Assembly (NCBI RefSeq): GCF_037975245.1
Contig: NC_092583.1
Location: 15,045,264 to 15,109,263 of the forward strand
Length of the DNA stretch: 64,000 nucleotides
Direction: 5' to 3'
From: Apostichopus japonicus
Taxonomy: Eukaryota; Echinodermata; Holothuroidea; Aspidochirotida; Stichopodidae
The notes beneath the pieces are model-generated. The model saw only the letters and a list, made by a program, of their open reading frames with translations, was not told where the DNA came from and made no database searches. The translations under genes were made by a program, and so were the position numbers. Every line of letters starts with the position of its first letter. Positions within the stretch are counted from its first letter, which is position 1. Positions 1 to 14,200 of this stretch are shown piece after piece.

Positions 1-3000
1 ACTTCCAGAGGATGTTGTTCCAACCATAGAAATCTTGGTTAAACCTGAAGATGCCCCTGAGGTGTATGATATAGTTTCCACAGAATCTCCAGTTACGGAA
101 GAACATCCATCTATTACCATTGAGGATATTCAGCAACAAGAGATACAGGTAGAGATACAACAAGACCAGGTATCTGTGGAAGAAGTAAAGGTACCAAAGA
201 AACCACTGATTGCTGCTGCTGAGGCTCCTGTTGATGCACCAGATGATGGTATTGAGCAAGTAATTTTAGAGAAGGCCCCAGAAGAGCAAGCTGAAATTTC
301 TATAGAAGTCGTTGAGAAGGGAGCACCAGTTGAGAGGCAACCTGACATGCCTGAAGAAATGCCTGAGGTGGTTGTCCAAGAACATGGGCCTGTTGAAGAA
401 AAGTTATCTGCTCCTGTAATCAAAGTCAAGGTTGGACAAGAAGAAAAAACCAAACCTAAAGTGAAACCATCCATTCAAGAAGCATCTGAAGAAGATGAGT
501 TCCCAGCAGTCTTCAAGTTGAAAAAGAAACCCAAGACAAAACCTACAGCAGAAGAGGCAGAAGTTGAAGTTTCTGTGACCAAGAAACCAGAAGAAGTGGA
601 AGCAAAATTGACTTTAAAACCAAAATTCTCCAAACCAGAAGAAGTTCAAGTCACAATCGCACCAGAGGAAGAGACACCTCTTGAAGTTACTGAAGATCAA
701 CCTCAAGAAAGTGCACCTGTAGTAGAAGATATTCCAATAGAAGCACCTGCTCCAGTGGAAGAAGAAAAACCAGTCACACAAGAGAAACCAGAAAAAGTAG
801 AAGTAACTCTTGCTGTTGAGGAGAAGCCTCAACAGGAAATAGAGGTTACCATTCAACCAGAAGAAGAAGTTCCAGTGGAAGAAAAGCCAGTTGAAGAGGT
901 TCCTGTAGACAAAAAGCCTGTTGAAGAGGTTCCTGTAACTGAGGAAGCACCAGAAATGGTTGAGGTGACTATACCCACAGAGGAGAAACCCCATGAGGAA
1001 ATAGAAATCACTCTCAAGCCGGATGAGGAAGCCCCTGTCGAGGAGGAAAAACCCTCTGCTCCTGGATTCAAAGTCACGGTTGGACAAGAAGAAAAAACCA
1101 AACCTAAAATGAAGCCATCCATTCAGGAAGCACCTGAAGAAGATGAGTTCCCAGCAGTCTTCAAGCTGAAAAAGAAACCCAAGACAAAACCTACAGCAGA
1201 AGAGGCAGAAGTTGAAGTTTCTGTGACCAAGAAACCAGAAGAAGTGGAAGCAAAATTGACTTTAAAACCAAAATTCTCCAAACCAGAAGAAGTTCAAGTC
1301 ACAATTGCACCAGAGGAAGAGACACCTCTTGAAGTTACTGAAGATCAACCTCAAGAAAGTGCACCTGTAGTAGAAGATATTCCAATAGAAGCACCTGCTC
1401 CAGTGGAAGAAGAAAAACAGGTCACACAAGAGAAACCAGAAAAGGTAGAAGTAACTCTTGCTGTTGAGGAGAAGCCTCAACAGGAAATAGAAGTTACCAT
1501 TCAACCAGAAGAAGAAGTTCCGGTGGAAGAAAAGCCAGTTGAAGAGGTTCCTGTAGACAAAAAGCGTGATGAAGAGGTTCCTGTAACTGAGGAAGCACCA
1601 GAAAAGGTTGAGGTGACTATACCCACAGAGGAGAAACCCCAAGAGGAAATAGAAATCACTCTCAAGCCGGATGAGGAAGCCCCAGTCGAGGAGGAAAAAC
1701 CCTCTGCTCCTGGATTCAAAGTCACGGTTGGACAAGAAGAAAAAACCAAACCTAAAATGAAGCCATCCATTCAGGAAGCACCTGAAGAAGATGAGTTCCC
1801 AGCAGTCTTCAAGTTGAAAAAGAAACCCAAGACAAAACCTACAGCAGAAGAGGCAGAAGTTGAAGTTCCTGTGACCAAGAAACCAGAAGAAGTGGAAGCA
1901 AAATTGACTTTAAAACCAAAATTCTCCAAACCAGAAGAAGTTCAAGTCACAATCGCACCAGAGGAAGAGACACCTCTTGAAGTTACTGAAGATCAACCTC
2001 AAGAAAGTGCACCTGTGGTAGAAGATATTCCAATAGAAGCACCTGCTCCAGTGGAAGAAGAAAAACCGGTCACACAAGAGAAACCAGAAAAGGTAGAAGT
2101 AACTCTTGCTGTTGAGGAGAAGCCTCAACAGGAAATAGAGTTTACCATTCAACCAGAAGAAGAAGTTCCGGTGGAAGAAAAGCCAGTTGAAGAGGTTCCT
2201 GTAGACAAAAAGCCTGTTGAAGAGGTTCCTGTAACTGAGGAAGCACCAGAAAAGGTTGAGGTGACTATACCAACAGAGGAGAAACCCCATGAGGAAATAG
2301 AAATCACTCTCAAGCCGGATGAGGAAGCCCCAGTCGAGGAGGAAAAACCCTCTGCTCCTGGATTCAAAGTCACGGTTGGACAAGAAGAAAAAACCAAACC
2401 TAAAATGAAGCCATCCATTCAGGATGCACCTGAAGAAGATGAGTTCCCAGCAGTCTTCAAGTTGAAAAAGAAACCCAAGACAAAACCTACAGCAGAAGAG
2501 GCAGAAGTTGAAGTTTCTGTGACCAAGAAACCAGAAGCAGTGGAAGCAAAATTGACTTTAAAACCAAAATTCTCCAAACCAGAAGAAGTTCAAGTCACAA
2601 TTGCACCAGAGGAAGAGACACCTCTTGAAGTTACTGAAGATCAACCTCAAGAAAGTGCACCTGTGGTAGAAGATATTCCAATAGAAGCACCTGCTCCAGT
2701 GGAAGAAGAAAAACCGGTCACACAAGAGAAACCAGAAAAGGTAGAAGTAACTCTTGCTGTTGAGGAGAAGCCTCAACAGGAAATAGAGGTTACCATTCAA
2801 CCAGAAGAAGAAGTTCCGGTGGAAGAAAAGCCAGTTGAAGAGGTTCCTGTAGACAAAAAGCCTGTTGAAGAGGTTCCTGTAACTGAGGAAGCACCAGAAA
2901 AGGTTGAGGTGACTATACCAACAGAGGAGAAACCCCATGAGGAAATAGAAATCACTCTCAAGCCGGATGAGGAAGCCCCTGTCGAGGAGGAAAAACCCTC

Positions 3001-5236
3001 TGCTCCTGGATTCAAAGTCACGGTTGGACAAGAAGAAAAAACCAAACCTAAAATGAAGCCATCCATTCAGGAAGCACCTGAAGAAGATGAGTTCCCAGCA
3101 GTCTTCAAGTTGAAAAAGAAACCCAAGACAAAACCTACAGCAGAAGAGGCAGAAGTTGAAGTTTCTGTGACAAAGAAACCAGAAGAAGTGGAAGCAAAAT
3201 TGACTTTAAAACCAAAATTCTCCAAACCAGAAGAAGTTCAAGTCACAATTGCACCAGAGGAAGAGACACCTATTGAAGTTACTGAAGATCAACCTCAAGA
3301 AAGTGCACCTGTAGTAGAAGATATTCCAATAGAAGCACCTACTCCAGTGGAAGAAGAAAAACCGGTCACACAAGAGAAACCAGAAAAGGTAGAAGTAACT
3401 CTTGCTGTTGAGGAGAAGCCTCAACAGGAAATAGAAGTTACCATTCAACCAGAAGAAGAAGTTCCGGTGGAAGAAAAGCCAGTTGAAGAGGTTCCTGTAG
3501 ACAAAAAGCCTGTTGAAGAGGTTCCTGTAACTGAGGAAGCACCAGAAATGGTTGAGGTGACTATACCAACAGAGGAGAAACCCCAAGAGGAAATAGAAAT
3601 CACTCTCAAGCCGGATGAGGAAGCACCAGTCGAGGAGGAAAAACCCTCTGCTCCTGGATTCAAAGTCACGGTTGGACAAGAAGAAAAAACCAAACCTAAA
3701 ATGAAGCCATCCATTCAGGAAGCACCTGAAGAAGATGAGTTCCCAGCAGTCTTCAAGCTGAAAAAGAAACCTAAGACAAAACCTACAGCAGAAGAGGCAG
3801 AAGTTGAAGTTTCTGTGACCAAGAAACCAGAAGCAGTGGAAGCAAAATTGACTTTAAAACCAAAATTCTCCAAACCAGAAGAAATTCCAGTCACAATTGC
3901 ACCAGAGGAAGAGACACCTCTTGAAGTTACTGAAGATCAACCTCAAGAAAGTGCACCTGTAGTAGAAGATATTCCAATAGAAGCACCTGCTCCAGTGGAA
4001 GAAGAAAAACCAGTCACACAAGAGAAACCAGAAAAGGTAGAAGTAACTCTTGCTATTGAGGAGAAGCCTCAACAGGAAATAGAAGTTGCCATTCAACCAG
4101 AGGAAGAAGTTCCGGTGGAAGAAAAGCCAGTTGAAGAGATTCCAATTAAAGAAAAGCCTGCTGAGGAAGTTCCAGTAGTAGAAGATGAACCAAGGAAAGA
4201 GGTTCCAGAGGAAGTGTCTTTGAAACCCAGAATTAAACCTCAACTTGAAGCCCAACCAGAGGAAGAAGAAACTGCTGCGCTGATAAAATTGAAACCAAAG
4301 AGAAAGACTGTTGTTCAACAACCAGAAGAGGAGGAAGAAGAAGTTGCTGTCACTTTTAAGAAAAAGACTGTTGATGAAAAGAGTGCTGCAATTTCAATTT
4401 CAAAGAAAGAGAAACCTGCAGATGTTGAAGTAACCATCACACCAGGGGTTGGAACTGCTACAGAGTTTACTCCTAAAGATGAAGTGGATGCTCCTGTGGA
4501 GGAGAAGACATCCTCTTCAGAAGAATCAAGTGAGGATGAATCTGGTCAAAAGAAAAAGCGAAAAAAGAAAAAGAAGAAGCCAATCGAGGTGCATGGATAT
4601 GAAGAAGAACCTGAAGTTGCACAGCCAAAGGAACCTTTAGATTCTATCCCAGAAGAAGACTTAAAGGAAGCACGAACCGTACCACTTAGTCCTCTCCTTC
4701 AAGAGGAAACAGAAAAGATTGTGCGAGAGAAACCACTGGAAGAACAACCAGAAGAGGTCATGGAAGATATTGACACAGCAAATGTGACAGTCCAAAGACC
4801 AACTCCTTTGAAATCTGTAGAGGAGGAAAAGGTAAAACCTTTCACAGTGAAATTAGAAGAAGAGCCAGTGGAAGAGAAGAAGTTACGTATCAGGCCAAAA
4901 ATCAAGTCTGCGGTTGAAGAAGAGGCTGAGGTAACAATTGGAAGAAAGTCCAAAAAGGAAGAGGAAGTGGAATTTAAACTAACTAAGCCCAGTGAAGCAA
5001 AGATAACCCTACCGATGAAAGTATCAGAAGCTGATGAGTTCACCATTAAGACAATCAAACCAGCAGAGGAGACTTCTGTAGTGGAAATGGCTGAGATGCC
5101 ACAGGAAGAGGCAGTTCCAGGGAAACCATCAGAACTGATTGAGGACATGGCTGATGTCAGCATAGTACCTTCAGAAGAAGACAAACCACAGGAAATCCTC
5201 CAAGCTCCTGTTTTCATTGACAGACCCAAAGATAAG
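1..5236 (+). CDS. exon 1 (5' end outside window): PEVK-like elastic region, start of Ig 1
   Basis: Reading frame begins at base 2 and is open to the left edge, so the exon starts before the window; no methionine start is implied. The 1,745 codons seen are extremely rich in Glu, Pro, Val and Lys, the signature of the titin PEVK spring and of insect Sallimus PEVK. Bases 410-3649 are five complete 216-residue repeats and 3650 to about 4135 is a sixth partial one. The tail (to 5236) is non-repetitive and holds an acidic Ser/Glu cluster followed by a Lys/Arg run at about 4510-4582. The last residues (APVFIDRPKDK) are the first strand of Ig 1. Donor GTGAGA at 5237, phase 0. The region is probably intrinsically disordered. 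Next intron is 549 bp with nothing recognised. Confidence 0.93.
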
Positions 5237-8200
5237 GTGAGAATCCATATCTATAAGAAATTAAGCTGATGCTAAATATGTTACCAAATTGTGGAGGGGA
5301 AGCAGGTAGCAGTCTTAATTTGACTAAACAGCTAAGTATTATATGGATGTAAAATTTGTGCAGCAATGTCATTTGCAGCCCATGGTGGAACGTTAAAAGG
5401 AATTAATTTGCACCTTTTTAATAATGAAAATGGCAATGACATTTCATATTTAAAAGTCTCTATCAATCAGTGAGGCAGCAAGAATGAGACTTCCAGACTT
5501 TGTGCACCTACAATAAAAGCTATCGGGTCTAATTTACAGGCACAATTACAAATTCATTCAAACTTTCGATATCTTGTAACACAAGGAGAAAGCCTGCTCT
5601 GCATTTTGGTTATGATTCTACACTATTTAGTAGTGAAGACTGGTAGGTTTAATAGGTAAGTTTATGGTGTATAGTTTGTTTAACACAAAGTAGATCACAC
5701 ACCTTATACATCAAATAACCTGTTGTATGAAACAAAAATGACCTAAGTCCACTTATAATGGAACTGGCATCAACTTCTATTTCAGGATGTGGAAGAAGGC
5801 AAACCTCTTAAGCTGGAATGTACATTCTCTGGTAAACCAGAACCTGAAGTGGAATGGTACAGGTAAGTCAATGATCTTTTGAATCTGTAATGTGCTTAAC
5901 CCTGCGGATTGGGGGAGAGCATTTCCACACTCAATCTCTCATAAAGTAATATTACCTTTTTGAAAAGTACTTTGTGTAAGGATACTGTTTTGCTGTTATC
6001 ATGCATTTTCTACTGAACATGCAATCCATTATCATCACCTTGTTGCTATAGTTAAGTTACAATTATAGCACTGCAAGTGTTTCTGACAGCCTCCACACAT
6101 TCAGGCTTATTAAGGTAAATTGACCTAATGTCGCATTTGCCAATTTTTCTGATCTGTAATCTCACAACAGTTAGATTGTTTGAAGTGTAGGAAGTAGAGA
6201 CCTATGCCAGTGTTGCTTATCAATTTCCTCTTAGCTCTTACCTGCCCCCTCACCAGTCCCCATCTTACTGTTCAAAAGATACCTCATGGATCTAGCTTTC
6301 CAGTCAAATATTACAATCGTTAATAGATGGGTATCATAGAGATGTTTGTTTTTCTTCATTTTAGTAAATGATTAAAATATGTATCTGTGTAATGTTGTTT
6401 TAACATTAGAAATTGTTTACCATATTTACAAAACAGCATTCTAATATAGTATTGCCAGTAAAATAAATATATTTCCTCTTCGGTATGTTTCAGAGATGGC
6501 ACATTGCTGGAGGCGGACTCACCAGAAGTTCTGCAAACTGTCGAGGAAGGAGTTACAACCCTTGAATTACCTCAAGTTTTACCTGCAAATGCTGGCGAAT
6601 ACAAGTGTCTCATTTTCAATGAGGCCGGGGAGGACAGTGTTACTGTTGAAGTTAATGTTACAGGTGTGTTATACTCATCATGCTTTGCAACTCTTTTCCC
6701 AGCTTGGCTTGTTTGCAATATAATTTATTGGCACATTGTGTTTTAAGACTATATTTATGCATTTGGGGGAACTACCAAGTGGGACAGTATGACTGGGAAA
6801 GAAGAGTCAGAGTGTTCATCACAAGTTCACACTGTTTTGTCACACAAAAGACTTTACAAAATCATCACTTATGTGTTTAGTTTAATACATAACATATTCA
6901 GACATCAAATCATCCCATAATGTGGTATTTTCTTTCATAAAGTTTTGAAATAGCTAATGTCACTGTCATACATACAGTTTTGTCTGTCCTTTGATTGTTT
7001 TCGATCACTTGAAAGTTGAAAGTTTCAGTGTCTGTTAAACTTTTCTTTGGTTATCGTAACAGAAAAATTGAAAACTGTTAATAGAATACATTTCATAACA
7101 GAAACATAATTTGAATTAAACAAAAGACCAGTTCTTTTTGTATTTTTCAACTAAGAAATGCACCACTTCCGTCTTTCAACTTCGTTTACACTTAGACAGA
7201 AAGTAAACTTCTTGACCATCGATGTAGAACACTTTCTAATGAAGAAATGAACTATTGATCGAAATGCCATAAAGATAGAATTTTAAGCTGGTCACAATTA
7301 ATCTGAAAATGTAATGATATGGCTATATATGCTGTGATGTGGCAATTGCTTTGCTTTTGAGTGAATAAACTGGCAACAAAATCTGCTTCTTTTTCTGTTT
7401 CTTTCTGTTTTCTATTTTTCTTTTGCACCATATATTTCTTTTCTCTCCGTTTTGAATTTCAAAGCAAATAAAACACAGAGCTGTTGCAAACTCATATTTA
7501 TTGATGTGCACTTTATGATTATTTCATTTCTTTTACAGTTTATATTTAAACTCTCTGATTTATTATTTATTCTCATCGCTATGGTGCATGGGCTTTACAT
7601 TTGACTGAATTTAATTTTCTTATGTCGGTGTTTTAGATTTAATTTCACTTTGATTTCATCTCTCACAAAATTTGTATATTTTAATGTTTATATATATATT
7701 GTTTGGTAATTTTTTTTCCTTTTTTGTTGTTGTTGTTGTTTTTCATGGATTGAAGCTGTTTTTCGTCTGCATGCATGGGCAGATTGTTTGCATAATTATC
7801 TCATTGCATGAACCGATTATACAAATAGACAATTTTGATGAGGTAAGCATTTCATTTCTTATGAGTTTCACATGGATACATTATCACCACATTTAAACAA
7901 ATATGTAATAAGTTTTTAGAAATTAAGTCAGACTTTCTTATGTCATTTTTAATATATTTTCTTCTTGATAAATATTTAAATGATTGACAAGAATTGTTAT
8001 TGAATAAACACTAAAACATGGAACCGATGTGTAGAAGTGCTTTTGTGTTAATCTAAGGTTTCAGATTTAGTATGAAAAGTATCTCAGCTAAACTATTGAG
8101 TAATGTACTCCTAGATTGCAATAATTCTTTCAACTGGTCTGTCTGTATATATGATTTTGAAAATATGGTTTAGGAACTTTGTACACCTCTTTACATATCT

Positions 8201-11200
8201 GGGGATTTTATTGGATTCTTGGAAATAGTACTGAACAGTCCATTCTAAGAAACAGACTGTGACAGCATTTCCTTTAAATTTTTTGTTGTAAATGTTAATT
8301 TGTATTGTTTCTATAGAAGCAAAACCAGAAGAAAAGGCTCCTCGCTTCATTGAGAAACCACTAGCTCTGGAAGTCTTTGAAGGTTTGTAATAATTATTTT
8401 TAATAGCAAATTGACTAAAAAATCTGGCATTGGCTTTGTCAAACTTGATGTCCTCGCAAAATGTCTAAATGCTAACATCATATATTATTTATTATTTATT
8501 TATTTTATTATTTCGTTAGCTAGTGATTGTTAATAGAATGTTCATGATCATACTATCACTTTGGAGCTATTTTTTCCATTTTAGGAAAAACAATTTTCTA
8601 GGATTCAAAATTGTCAAAAATTTATATCTCTAACAGTAGATCTTAATTAATACTAGTTTGAGACCCACAAATTAGCTGGCTTGAAATCCTGATCATAATG
8701 GTCAGGAATGAGGAGTGACTTTTCTCAGGTGGTTTGAGGTGCAAGAATATTTACCTTCAAATGGACAGTGTTGCCAGATATTTTACACTTGTGTGGATAC
8801 ATTGGAGTTGTTGAAGAGACTATTGCCTACCCCTACCCCATCTTACCAAGGGTCATGGGTCAACAGGTGCTTTTTGCTGAGTCATTCATTCAGGCTAAAA
8901 CCAATAGTGAAGTAGATCTGAGACAGAACAGGATTGGTGAATTCTCTTAATTCTCCTTATCTTGCAGGTGAAGATGCAGAATTTAGGTTCACAGTTGAGG
9001 GTTTCCCAGTCCCTACCATCATTTGGAACAAGGGTTGGAAGACGATCACCCCGACTCCTGAACGCTACACAGTGCAGATCGATATCGAAACTAAAGAACA
9101 TGTCTTCATCATACACACCTGTAAGATGACAGACATTGGCAAGTACACATGTAAGTTGACGAACCCTCTGGGAGAGGAGAAATGCATCGCCTCCTTGACG
9201 GTGAAAGAGAAGCCGGCAGAGAAACCAGCACCTCTCCAGAAGAAACTGAAGAAGTAAGTTGAGGAAATTTCCATGAACTTGCCCTAAGTTTGATATGAGC
9301 AGGTTTTGAAAAGGAAAGCAGAAATTAATTCAGAAATTTAAATCAGTGTGTGAGTTTACAGTTAATTGTGAAAAGGTTTTTTGTGTCATCAAAAAGTAAA
9401 CTCACAAATGTTCTTTGTACCAACTCGTTTCCATATATAGAAAGTACGCCATCTTCTGTAACATTTTACTATGTCATACCAGACAAACTTTTCCCCTGTG
9501 AATTGTAGAAATCTCTAGAAATGCATATTAAACAGTAGTCCATTGTTGATTAAATTAACCGTTATTTTTGTGTATGAATGCTATGAAATATTACATCTCC
9601 CTACACTAAGGTGCATTTAGCTAGTTATTAGCCTCAACAATGAATGACAGTAGCAACATTTACCCAATTCTTATATGCAAATTAGGTTGAGTATGTGAAA
9701 CTCTTAAACTGTTGATAAAGGAATTTCATGAGCAGTTCGTTTGAGGTTAATGCAAAAAGATGTTATATATTGAGTTCACTTGTATGTGCTATGGTCAAGT
9801 AGATAATGACAGTAGAATTAGAAGGATCTAAACCTTGCATGTTTGAGGTCTGGGGTAGAGCCCTGGCTAGATAAAATGATGTTTGGGTTTTCATCCTGGA
9901 GAGATCAACATATTTGTCATCTGAAATGGTCTTCCAATGTTTAAAATTGAGCTAAAACTGTTAATTGGATAGTCCCCAGAATGTGAAGTGTAAGTTACAA
10001 GCCATTCTACTTTCAAATGTGGCTACTTTATCATTATAAAGTAGTTTCCTGCCAGGCCAACATTTATGTATGTGCTTGTTTGCCAGCACAACCAGCAATT
10101 TTACCAATCATTTCAACCTCAGAAAAGATACATTATAATTATTTATGCAAATTAAAATGTAAGAATTCATGGTTAACTTTTCTGTCATATTTGAAGGGCT
10201 GAGGTAGTGAAAGTTCCAGATACGGATGAGGAAATCTTTGAAATTTTGAAAGATGAGAAACCAGAAGACTACGAGAAGATTCTCCGTAAACAAGGAATAA
10301 TCAGCTATAAGGTGATCAGAAAACATGTCCAAATGGTGGAGCATAGGAAGGCTGAGGAGGCAGAAAAATTGGTAAGTGAAGCAAGAAGGAAAAAATTGAT
10401 CTAGCCAGTGTAATATTTCCATGAAATTTTTTGGTGAATAATTGTTCATCGTGACCCCTTTTTTCTTTAAATCTACTAAAGTTACTGCCATTTTCTGTCT
10501 TTCTTTATGTAGAAACCTGTGGAGCCTGAAACGATACAGGCTGAGGCCATGCCTACTGAGGAAGTGCCTTTTGAAATATCCGAGGCACCGAAAGTTGAAT
10601 CAAAGATTGCTCCTGAGGATGAGAAAATACCAGAAGCACCGGTGACAAAGGTAGAAGAGAGACCTGTTGAAGAGGTAGCAGTGCCTGTCCAGGAAGAAAT
10701 GCCTCTAGACAAAGTACCAACGATTGAGCTTCCCAAACCTGATGAAGGTATAAAACATATTCTGGCAGTTTTCACTAGGAGTGTGGTCATTGGGGAGGAA
10801 ATAAAATTTGTTCGTATTTTTTTCAATAGATGTACGTGGCTGCATGGTCACATCCTAATTTTTGCAGGGCTTTGACACCAGGTGGCTGGAGAGGCATGGC
10901 CCCCAAGCAATTTTCTTCACTGAAAATTGGTATCATTCATAACCTCCCAACCCACCCCCTCCCCCCGCCCCCCTCCTTCATCAAAACCCTGTGTCAGAGT
11001 CACTGATTCCATTTGCTATGACATTGTTGCAGGCCTAGACTATTAAAATGCTATAAAATAATATTTGCTTGAAAATGGTAGACTACTCTACTTCAATTGA
11101 TGAAGCTATTACCATCTTATGTATAGCTCATGTAATTTGAATGCATGAAAGAAGTTGCCATATCAAGACAGTCAGGCAGAAAATTGCAGGTCTAAACTTC

Positions 11201-14200
11201 AAACATTTATGCATTCTCTTTTCTTCACTCCTACAGCACCTGAGTTTACAGAGCCTTTGAAGCCAATACAAGCTACCGAACTAGAACCAACGGAACTGGT
11301 GTGTGAAGTCAGTGATGAATCTGTGCCTGTGAAATGGCTAAAGGCGGGAGAAGAAATTCCTGAAGATGATGAAAGATATGAATTCAAAGTCCAAGGAAGG
11401 CGTCGATCTTTGGTCATCAAGGATACCACTTTGGAAGATGCTGCTGAATATTCATGTGAACTCCCAGAACAAGTGAAAACGACCGCCCCAATTACAGTTG
11501 AAGGTAAAAAGAGTCCCTTGAACTGCTAACATTACATGGAGATTTTGTTTGTTCGACTTCTCTCCAGCCATCTTCTAAGTTTCTCTATTGTGATTGAATG
11601 TAATATTTATTTGTTTACATTTCTCCTCTTCTTCCCCTTGATCATGTGTACTTTTTCTCTCTTTTTCTAAGAGGGGGGGTGGGATCAGGAGGGGGGTGGC
11701 AGAATGTTTTTGACATATTTGGTTAGTTTTCTTTTTCAAAAGTGATGATGATGCAAGGATAAAATACTCAGGCATAAGAAGATAGGTGTGAGAAACAGTA
11801 ACATGCTTTTCAAGGAAGGGATCAGCAAAATGTACTAATCAAACCACTAAGTTAAGATTGATGCAAAGTCCATGCTGGGTGAAAAAAAAAACTTTGTCCA
11901 ATTTTCTCCTTTACAGAGGGTCCAATCACTCGCATCCCGGACAAAGAGGCTGAACCAGCAGAAGTTGTAGTGTTTGAATGCACAGTCAAGGATACAGACA
12001 GTAAAACAACTTGGTTCAAAGATGGCAAGAAGATCAAGTTTTCAGACCTCCATTATCGACAGGTCGATGAGGGTCCCGTAAGAAAACTCATCGTCAAGAA
12101 AGCTGTCAAGAAGGATGAAGGAGAATACACAGTGAAGGTCGGAAAGAAAGAAGTCACAGCAACGTTAAAGGTCAAAGGTGAGTACGAAATTATTAAAGTA
12201 AAATTAATATTACAGGCGACATAAAGTAGACATCTTAAGAAAGGTTGATATGATCATGGGAATGACTTAAGAATTTAGAGAGAAAAGAGCATAGTGGATT
12301 ATCAACTGTAAAACTTATGTATAACTCTTATTTTAGCAGCCCCAAGTATTCAGCAGAAATAATCTACTGTTTTATTGTCCTGTGTAGAAGTGGATTGCCT
12401 AGGGTTAATGAGATTTGAAAGTGCAAGACGTTATCTGACAAGATTGGAAATGAGGATAAAGTAGTGCAGCAATTGTATTTAGTACTGACAGTTGTGTAAC
12501 CTATTTCTTTAAGAATTGATGCTAATACTCGTTTCAGCAATTTATACAACAATTTATGACATTATGCTCTTGATGTTGCTAGTTTTTAAGGGCACAAAAA
12601 TTGCATGATTAAATCTTTTTCCAAGTTTGAGTTCAATAATAAATTTGGAGGACTAGGCTAAGTATTACAAAGCACTAAAATACTACAAAACTTGTTATTA
12701 AACTCAGCATGATAAAATGTTTTGCGTTGTTCCTCATGAGCATGAACTATCTTCTCCTCTCAGAACCACTCAAGATTCTAGAAGGACCGACTCCAGTCTC
12801 AGTCAAAGAGGGCCAAGAGGCCGTATTTACTTGCACTGTTTCTGAAGATGCAACAAACTTAGAGGTCACATGGTTCAAGAAGGGAGAACCGATCACAGCT
12901 GATGAAAGACACGAACCAATCGTAGAAGCCACCGTCTTGAAACTGATTATTCATGAAGCTACCCCTGAAGATGCTGATGAATATTCAGTGAAGGTGAAGG
13001 ACCTCACTGGCAAAGCTCCTTTGGAAGTGAAACCATTGGTGGAGTTAGAGAAACCATACTTCATTTTAAAACCAAAGAAGATTGATACTCACGAAGGTAT
13101 GTTCTCATTTCCAAAACAGACTGGAATTTTTTCAAAATAAGATTAAACTTAGGTGAATATGTAGTGTTGGAATGAGTTATGACTTGAGTCTCCATTTTTT
13201 TTAAAGTGCAGTGAATTGAACAATATTTCAAGTTTCTCCCAAAAGAAATATTACAGTCACTCAAGTCAGTTACTCGACTTGACCTAAATTGAAGGGACTT
13301 GCCAAACTCTGGGAATATCTCCAATTTGTCTGCATGTGTCAGAGTGGCTGTTTTAGAAACCATGATTCAACTGTGAAAATGCATCTTGATTCAGATTGAG
13401 AACCTCAGAAGAGAAGATTCAAAAAGAGAACACCATTTTTATGTTGGGCAAGGAGGCTGGAGGGGGAGGGGGAGAGGGAAAGGGGATGGAGAAGCAAGAG
13501 GTAGTCAAGTTTGATTAATATCAAACTGATTGTAAGCTTAAGTTGATGCTGGTATTAATGGTGTGAATACAATATTGCAAAATACTAACCAAGGTCAATA
13601 TTTTAGCAGTTTTCAATCTATTTTAATATTAAAGTATTAAAAGGGTAATTTATTTCCATGATACTTTACAATTTAAAAATATTCTTCCAGGTATGACGGC
13701 TACATTCACATTCACGTGTGGTGGTAATCCGTACCCTACTGTCCAGTGGTTCAAAGGACCTACAGAGATCACAGAGGATGACAATCACACAATTACATTC
13801 AACGAAGACACCAAGGAACACACTTTCATCATTCACTCAGCCCTACCAGAAGATGCTGGTAAATATGAAGTGGTGTTGACTAACACCGCCGGTGTCACCA
13901 AGCAAGCGGTGACTCTTATGGTACAACCCAAACCTGAGGAGGAAGTCAAATTTAAGAAGAAGCTTAGGTAATATTTGACAGCTTTTTTTCTTTTTTTGAT
14001 CTTTTCCTCCCCTTTATTGTTGGGGGGGGAGGAAAGGAAGGGAGAAGGGGTTGGTATGGGGGTGTAGGTGTTTAATTGACATATTCTCTCTGCCAAGCCA
14101 TTTTAATCTGAGGTGCAATAAATGCTTTGTTTACACATTTTTTAATATTTTTTATGGCTCTTTTCAAACAATCAAAGCTTCATATAGGTTAAAAGTGTGA

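Noticed and set aside
614-4321. Repeated antisense ORFs of 89 and 157 codons at 648-bp intervals
   Set aside because: They are shadows of the PEVK repeat on the other strand. They recur with the repeat period, have Phe/Leu/Tyr- or Ser/Thr/Gly-rich translations typical of antisense, and lack splice or start context.
4449-4640. 63-codon + strand ORF overlapping the end of the PEVK exon
   Set aside because: It is a different frame inside the long coding exon, rich in Lys, Arg and Leu from the shifted codons; no independent support.
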